A DNA stretch of 64,000 bases from Chaenocephalus aceratus. Lineage: Eukaryota; Chordata; Actinopteri; Perciformes; Channichthyidae. Location of the stretch: positions 19,561,441-19,625,440 of the forward strand of contig CM043798.1 in NCBI GenBank assembly GCA_023974075.1. The letters are read 5' to 3'. The stretch's first letter is position 1. The number at the start of each line of letters is the position of its first letter. Of this stretch, positions 57,480-64,000 are shown one piece after another. The notes beneath the pieces are model-generated. The model worked only from the letters and a program-made list of their open reading frames with translations, made no database searches and was not told the DNA's origin. The position numbers and the translations under genes were made by a program.

Positions 57480-59090
57480 AATGAGAATAAAAGTATAAAA
57501 CGAGGTGAACATCACTACAAGTCTGGACACGTTGAGAGCTGTACATACACGAAAGGGGAGTTAGTCGGTTCTGTAAGAGCAGCGGGACCGGCTTTACAAA
57601 ATGTTGGTGAGTAATATGAGTGCAATGTGTAACGTTAATGTCAGCTAGCTAACAAGGTACACTAACGTGTTTTGTTTCAGGAACTAGTTTTCTCCTTAAG
57701 AACTTCGTGGTCTCTGTGTATGCTGTGGATAACATTAGTGTTCACAAGAACAAGGTAAACTCCCGTGTTTTGTTTTAGTTGCTCTTCAGATTGAAGCGGC
57801 CAGTTTTATATCGACTATACTGTATGTGTGATCTCCTTTTACATCTCGTTGTGTCATTTGAGTTTATTTGCTGTGTGTAGATTCAAGGGTTTTGGTTATC
57901 TTGTCAATTTGTTTGGTTATCTAGGCACAGCTGTGTGTGACTCCCTCTGGTACACTGGTATGTGTTTTCCTAATGTAGAGAGCATTGATTAATTAATAAA
58001 CTACACACTGAGTCTAGATCTTGACCAAATCCTTTTTTATTGTTGATCAAATGTTTTTCAAAAATGTATTCATACACATTTAGAAAAATACAATGTACAA
58101 TCACAACCAGTACAACACAAATTACAAAAAAAATACAGAAAAAACAAACAATAACAACAATCAGACAAGAGGACAAAACTATGGAAAAATAACCCCTCCC
58201 ACCCCCAGATCCGGACCATCCTTGTATTATTGCTCATTCAATCTATTATAGCATGCTAACAAACATGGTACTTACTTTATTTGTACAGATCTGCATGGGA
58301 GACGATGGCGCGATGCAGAGCGCTGTCTGTGATTGTGCACGGGGGATGTACAAATGCAGCCACGCTGCAGCATTGGCAATATGTGCCATGTGGCAGATCA
58401 TCAGCTCCACAGATGTTGAGTGCCAGTGGAGGAAGCCTGGCACTTCCAAAGTAGTCCAGCCGGTGTCTCAACTTTACCAACAGTGAGAGGAGACATACAA
58501 CCCACTGGCCAGAGACATCGCCACTCAGGATGTAGACTGGTTCAGGTCTGCACTGAGGGGCGCACAGTGTGGCATGGCATGGCTTTTGTCACCTGAGCCA
58601 GAGCCGCGGCCTCAACATCAGGCCATTGTCACCGTGCCGGAGCTGGTGAAGGGGCATGAGGGTCGGGGGTTTGAGGCAATTCTTGCCTCAATGCGACTCA
58701 GCAGAGACCAGCAAGCTGCCATCCAGACAGCCACCGGAGGACAGCAGACAAATCCTCAGTGGCAGTTACACAGGCGGGGCAGGTTGACAGCCAGCAAGTT
58801 TGGTGCTGTGCTGCGTTCGGGACTTTCATCCACTCCATGCGCGTCCCTCATGAAGAGGGTGCTCGGGGGGTACAACTTGGACGGAGTCATGGCTGGCAAC
58901 TGGGGGGTTGTAAACGAGGCCGAAGGGGTGAAGGCTTTTGTGCAGGCCTATCAGGTGACAGTGTTCGAGTCTGGTCTCTTTGTGAGTGAGTTGGTGTTTT
59001 GGGAGCATCCCCCGATGGACTTGTGCAGCCATCTGCCCTGCTGGAGGTGAAGTGTCCACCATCATTATACATGATGGTGTATATAGGATA
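57480..59090 (+). pseudogene. SWIM zinc finger + YqaJ-like nuclease gene, broken
   Basis: Three exons with GT-AG borders: 57480-57606, 57681-57754 and from 58289. Exon 1 reads HHYKSGHVESCTYTKGELVG. Exon 3 has a SWIM finger, VCDCARGMYKCSHAA (C-x-C-x6-C-x-H), then RRGRLTASKFGAVLR and NWGVVNEAEGVKAFV. After a frame change near 59010 come LGASPDGLV and LLEVKCP. The latter are YqaJ/lambda-exonuclease-type motifs, with D and E-x-K as likely metal-binding residues. An in-frame TGA near 58484 and the frameshift break it, and the match ends at about 59065. Such SWIM-YqaJ genes occur in many copies in fish; their role is not known to me. Confidence 0.65.
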
Positions 59091-59828
59091 TATATATATA
59101 TATATTTGTATACATATCTGTAAATTGTATAATTTGATTTGATTTAAAAGTATTTTTGATCTCTCTGTCTATAAACACAAACTGAGTAAGATTGACAATA
59201 AAGTTGACTTTGAAAAATATATATATTCTTTATGAAAATAGTTGACTGTTGGAGAAATTAATCCAAATGAAATGTTGGACTGAACTACAACTACGCCTTT
59301 AAATCTCTACGGACTGTTTTTCAGTGGGATGGCAAGTTCCTATCTTTAAACATGTATTAGTTTTTTCTCAGAACAGATTTGATTTTCTGAAGTTAATTTA
59401 ACTTAACCATGTAAGGTCATTATTAAAAAGGTACAATCAATTTGTTTAGGGTTGACTAAAATAATGATAAACATTTCATTTGGATAATTTACTGACAGAA
59501 TAAGAAACTCAATAATGCTCTACTCACCTGTTCCTTTTTATAAAGTGAAACAGTTGAAACGATAGATTTTAGTAAACTTAAAAACAACCTTCTCCAAAAG
59601 CTATCAAGGAATATACCGAATACTTATTTTAGAACTTTATTACATATTATTTGTATATAGTTTGAATGATCCATAATTGACAGAAGCTTGTGTTACACTG
59701 ACCTGTTACTCATATTAATGTCTTTGTAACTTCTTTAAACCACTACCTCACTCATTTCTTTCATTCATCACGGTTCAGTAAACTAAGTGATACATGAACC
59801 AGTTTAATCATTATAATAACGTAGGATT
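59091..59828. other. AT-rich intergenic DNA
   Basis: (TA)n near 59087-59105; otherwise no gene or repeat boundary. Confidence 0.5.
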
Positions 59829-59866
59829 GCAACTCTTTGAAACTGTAGGTGGCTCTTAAAAGAGCC
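59829..59866 (-). terminator. Histone-type mRNA 3' end: stem-loop and downstream element
   Basis: On the minus strand, GGCTCTTTTAAGAGCC (59866-59851) matches the replication-dependent histone stem-loop: a 6-bp stem and UUUA loop, followed by ACC. About 10 nt further is CAAAGAGTTG (about 59830-59840), like the purine-rich U7-binding element. A TAG lies 32 nt before the stem-loop (59901-59899), the usual spacing from a histone stop codon. The coding side is cut by the hAT starting at 59905. Confidence 0.75.
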
Positions 59867-60560
59867 GTTGTGTTTGGGTGTGCTGGTCTCGGGTCAGTCT
59901 AAGCCAGGGGTCTCCAACACGTCGATCGCGAGCTACCGGTAGCTCGCGGGCAGCTTTTCAGTAGCTCGCCGCTCGATGCTCGATTATAGCATAGTAACGT
60001 TGCTCCTTTTATTTTAGAATTGTTTCTGTCACACAAATATAAAATTGGTCGGTGACGCAGAGATCAAGGAGCAGACGTGACAGCGGCACAGCGACACCAC
60101 ACACGGAGCAGTCTGCTTTCTCCAGCAGCACCAGTCAGAACCAACAGCAGAATGACCCGCTCTGAATCAGGCCACATCGCTGCGGCTCAGAGACACACAG
60201 GGAGGGATTTGAGTTTTTGAAAAACACTCGTTATCGTCATGTCAGGTTTTTGGTGGATTTAATCAAGTCTTGGATTGCAGAGTATGAATGTCCTCTTGCT
60301 ATTTTCAGTTGATAAAAACGTGTGTAATGTTTGTGAAGGCAGGAGGAAAGCTTCCGCGATCACCGTCTCCTCCAAACCCCGCCCCCTCCTGAAAATAATG
60401 GCTGATAGTGACCCGATATAAACTTTATTATTCACTTAATCACTGATTGATATAATGAAGCTAACTTAATCTCATACATTCATGGGATTCATGCAACAGT
60501 AAGACAGAGAATGTAAGTGTGCACCCACATGCACTATTTTTGTTTTTATAATGCTGTTGT

Positions 60561-63099
60561 CAGGGGCGTCGCCTGGACCTGGAAACATTCGGGGCTGAGC
60601 CCACAGTGGCGGCGCTCCAGACACATTTTCTACTGAAAGACTCCCCACACGCACATACACGATTGCGCCATCTGGTGTCACAAACGTGTGCCTGCATTAG
60701 CTTTGTTACGGCAATGGATTGTGGGAGATTCTCAAAGCACGTGAGGATCTCTTGAGGGTAAGGTGCCTGTATTATCTCGGTGGACAAAATGTATGTTTTT
60801 ATTTTATAAGGACAATAACGTACTGTTGTGTTTGTTTAGTTTAATGTTAATTGTTTAATGCTCACAGTCACAGCAACATGTTTTTGTGTGATTGGTTTTA
60901 TATGATTTATCAACGTGATCATCAATAGCTAATCTGAGCACCAGAACCCAGCTCACGTGTCCTTTTATGCTGTCCATTGAAATGCAGGAAAGTAATCACC
61001 AGCTCTGAGTGATCTGTTGCCGAGGGGACACTACACCGGAATTACATAAGCAGAGAAAAAGTGCTATTTTGAGGGAACTCACCTCCTCTGGGGTCCCCCA
61101 GGAAGATTTTTTTAAATGATGAAGTTAAAAGCATCAATCTTGTGCACGTTGAGAGCAACATCAAGAGATATGGATACATCTCTCAACACCCATATGTCAA
61201 CAAAAATCAAAGAATCCGAATCAGAAACGGGTTTATTATTTAAAAACACTTTATTTTCCAATTAAATCATAAACTATGTCAAATTATTAGAAGTTGTTAG
61301 TAATCAGATTAAACAGAAAAAAGGGATGGAAGGAGGAAATAATAATCCCTCATCTCTTGCTGTTTGCGGTTGAAATTATCTCTTTTGCCGGCCAAACATG
61401 CTGGATGGAAAGCAGTGATGTCTCACTTGCCTTGGCCCCGTATCTGCAGTCCCTAAATCAGTCATGTTACCCATTGACTCTTGTCTGTTCTGGTGCTCCT
61501 GTTCATTGTTGTCTCCATTGTCGTTCTTGTCTTTTGTATCTCCTTCTTGTGTGTCCCTTTCTCCTGTTCTCCTTTCTTCATCCTCTACTCTGTTTGGCTC
61601 ATCTGTGATGACTGTGGGTAAACACAAACAAGTATGTAAGTCAATCAGTTTCCAGCTCTGTCAAATAAATGAATTTCAAGATACACACATGTGTCTTCAT
61701 TAAAATGAGTTTCACCACACAGTCACAAAATGTAATACTAACCAATTGAAAATAGTTAAATGTACATCTCTTGTAGATATCACTGTTAGAGTAGTTATCT
61801 GCCAATAGGACAGAATCATTCCTACAAATGCAGTTTGAGTAATTCACTTAATATATTCACATCACACTTTAATATAGTCATTTTCACTTAATACTCTAAT
61901 ATATCTTTCTGCATTCAACACTAAGGAAAGCTGTACAATTTGACATGATAATGAGGAAAAAAGGCCTCCGACAATGCAGATAATTTTTTGATCATATCAA
62001 TTTTAAGATGGGGTCCCGGGTCAAGGCTTAATATTTAGGAGCATAGTGTCCCTTGCCGCCTTTCAGGAGCCCCACTGGATTAGCTTTGATTGAAGTATTT
62101 GTATAAAAAGCTTGTTGGCTGACTGTCCATCTCATAATGTTCACATAGAAACTAGCTGTCAATAGGAAATATCAATCAGAAGAATTATAATTGAATGCAA
62201 AAATCTGTCACAAAAAGAGGTTGCACATTTAAATGCAGGTGTTGTTATGGCAACGTCAGTGGCCAAACAGCCATATTTACTGCTGCAAATACGTTCAAAC
62301 ATGCTGTCGACACGTAAAGCAGTGGCAACTATGCCACCATTTCAGCTGACTCTTTCTCAGAAATGCTGTCACATAACATCCAGGAATCATATATGTCAGT
62401 GCTAGTTTGATGCTAAGCTAAGCTAACTATGAAACACTTTAACTGACAGGACTCCGGATCAACTGTGTACTGTAAAGTAGCTTCTAGCTTCATGTCGAAC
62501 AGTAAGTCAACCTTTCCCAGAGAGCTTTCTTTGAAATCACCAGGTAACGCTAACAAATACAACATTTAGACTGTATGACAAAGTGTGTATATAATATATC
62601 TGGCTAGCTAAAGCTACTTGCTAACGGTTTAGCTTACCCCCGCGATTCAAAGTAACGTCAACGTAGCTATAATTTATGCTTTGCTTACATGTTCGCATAA
62701 CTTGTAAGTTTACTGACATTTACATACTTTGTTCACCTGGCTCAGGTGGTGGCTCTGGGGTTGTTGTTGAGCCAACAACAGAGTTGCCATCTTTTTTATT
62801 AAAAACATTTCTAATGTCCATCTTCAGAAACTCAGCGTCCGCGGCTGAAAGTGTAAACACTGTCACAGAGGAGAGGTACGTACCTGTCAGCCAATAAAAC
62901 ACGTTTATTTCCATGCAACTCTCTGATTGGTCTGGTGGTTGCCTCTGTTGCATTCACTGAACACGGGAAATTACAAATCTACCATCCTCTAGGTAAAGTA
63001 CGGTTAATGTATTATATTATTGAGGGAGAATTTGTCCGGGGCTAAAGAAAAAACATTCGGGGCTAAAGCCCCGGATGCCTACCCCAGGCGACGCCCATG
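60561..63099. mobile_element. hAT element, 2539 bp, nested
   Basis: CAGGGGCGTCGCC at 60561 and GGCGACGCCCATG at 63099 are inverted repeats. Flanked by an exact 8-bp duplication, GCTGTTGT (60553-60560 and 63100-63107). It carries only the 5' part of a transposase gene on the minus strand. Confidence 0.9.
61330..62885 (-). pseudogene. hAT transposase 5' exons (TTF-type finger family)
   Basis: Minus strand. Exon 1 at about 62862-62747 encodes MDIRNVFNKKDGNSVVGS and ends at a donor GCCAG|GTGAAC. A second exon begins near 61617 and encodes DEPNRVEDEERRTGERDTQE, then PRQVRHHCFPSSMFGRQKR, the entry to a TTF-type zinc finger. The catalytic core is absent. Confidence 0.55.
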
Positions 63100-63284
63100 G
63101 CTGTTGTAAATACTCCTGTTGTCTGCTGTGTTCAGACTTCATGTGTGTGAGCCTCATTCAAGACATTCACTGTCCTTTTTTTAACAGAAGACCGTTTCTA
63201 GAAGCAGAAGTATTAGTTTTTTGTTTTTGAGGATGGAACAATTTCACACACAGATATATGGAGGCTAGACCAATAATTGATTAA

Positions 63285-63650
63285 TTGTGGTTTATAATGT
63301 CATGTCAACACGAAGAAGAAGAAAAGATGGCTGCACTGTTCAGTGTCAATCCTGTGGAGATGGAGGTTATAAATCTCCAAAATCATGTTCAGCTTAAGTC
63401 TCAGCAAAACTCACAACATTTCTGGAGCCTTGTAGACTCAGACAACTATAAGAACATTCACCAAGCAGCACTGAACCTGTCTGCTTTATGTGGTTCTGTA
63501 TACATCCCTTTGTGAAGCAGCTTTTTCTGGCATGAATGAAATCTAAATACAGAACAAGACTGACTGATGAACATGTAAATGACTCCATTCGAGTCAACCT
63601 AAGTGGGTCCAGCATACACCTCTATGGTGGACTCCATGCAGCGCCAGTCA
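63285..63650 (+). pseudogene. hAT transposase C-terminal remnant
   Basis: Frames read NYKNIHQAALNLSALCGSVY and, after a shift, SKYRTRLTDEHVNDSIRVNL. This is the hAT C-terminal dimerisation region (family pattern CE-x-FS-x-MN...KSKYR-x-LTDEH). Several indels. Confidence 0.6.
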
Positions 63651-64000
63651 TCTCACTAACTGTAAAAAATAGTGAATGTACTTATTTTACACGCGTGCCA
63701 TAAGATGCTTGCAAGGTGGTGATTAAGGCGATGTATTTACTATGTGGGCCATACTAAGACGTGAAAACATTGTAATTTGCTCTTGGACATTTATGTTAAT
63801 CTTCAGTGAAGTACTTACTATGTTGTCCATATTAATATGTTAGAAATTGTCGTTTTCTTGGACCTTGATGTGAAGTTAAGATTTTAGATAAGCTTTAGGT
63901 ATTGATTTCACACAAAAGTAGCTTAATTCAACTGATGAGTGCTATGTGAATAAATGTAAGCGATGCGATGCAAGTAGCTCTTGGCCACATTCATTTTTTC

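Larger units (their letters stand above)
59905..64000. mobile_element. hAT element running off the right edge
   Basis: Starts CAGGGGTCTCCAACACGTCG. Near the window end GTAGCTCTTGGCCACATTC resembles the inverted subterminal GCGAGCTACCGGTAGCTC. It shares about 500 bp (60030-60560) and 63100-63240 with the hAT at 46149-53158, in opposite orientation. It holds the hAT at 60561-63099 and a transposase C-terminal remnant. Confidence 0.7.

Noticed and set aside
57480..59090. Bacterial or phage defence locus because of the YqaJ-like domain
   Set aside because: The gene has spliceosomal introns and sits in fish DNA; no bacterial neighbours.
61294..61608. Cysteine- and leucine-rich plus-strand frame
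   Set aside because: Antisense of the hAT transposase exon on the minus strand.
1..64000. tRNA, rRNA or snRNA genes
   Set aside because: I looked for typical A/B boxes and conserved cores and saw none I could support.

Overview
The window is teleost fish nuclear DNA, probably percomorph. It has spliced vertebrate genes with GT-AG introns, and a transposon load typical of fish: hAT, PIF/Harbinger, Tc1, L1, L2, Rex1-like, DIRS1-like and Ty3/Gypsy elements. I cannot name the species. Roughly two thirds of the bases I could assign are mobile-element sequence, and much of it is nested.

The host-gene backbone is a plus-strand tandem cluster of SLC22 transporters of the OCTN (SLC22A4/SLC22A5) type, with three copies in different states. 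Copy A enters from the left with only its last two exons (11656-13051). Its exon 9 is split by a 918-bp PIF/Harbinger-type MITE with a TAA target duplication; removing the MITE and one TAA leaves exactly 136 bp, the length of exon 9 in copy B. Copy B (15160-43586) is complete: ten exons, open throughout, 566 codons, correct splice sites and an AATAAA downstream. Its introns hold a near-intact chromovirus, several LINE fragments and many hAT elements. Copy C (55974-56832) is a lone exon-8 relic with a repeat inserted inside it and a frameshift.

Layout: 1-2526, repeats including a Harbinger MITE. 2527-11572, an L1 element interrupted by a Gypsy fragment and a hAT element. 11656-13051, SLC22 copy A. 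13134-13612, a solo LTR. 15160-43586, SLC22 copy B, with the chromovirus at 17894-23410 in intron 4 and a dense pile of DNA elements and LINE pieces in introns 7 and 9. 43895-45009, a Tc1 relic carrying a telomere-repeat scar. 45010-53213, an inverted-repeat element holding a hAT, which in turn holds a Gypsy element whose integrase lies upstream of its reverse transcriptase (Gmr1-type order). 53600-54395, a purine-rich minisatellite. 54810-55792, another hAT. 55974-56832, SLC22 copy C. 57480-59090, a spliced but broken gene with a SWIM zinc finger and a YqaJ-like nuclease domain. 59829-59904, a minus-strand histone-type mRNA 3' end whose upstream side is cut by a hAT that runs off the right edge. 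That last hAT carries another hAT at 60561-63099.

The only gene I consider plainly functional is SLC22 copy B. The chromovirus looks recently inserted and has long open frames. The main points for follow-up are the two transposon insertions into SLC22 coding exons, the histone stem-loop and what it predicts beyond the right edge, the Gmr1-type element with its empty-site counterpart nearby, and the telomere-repeat repair scar.
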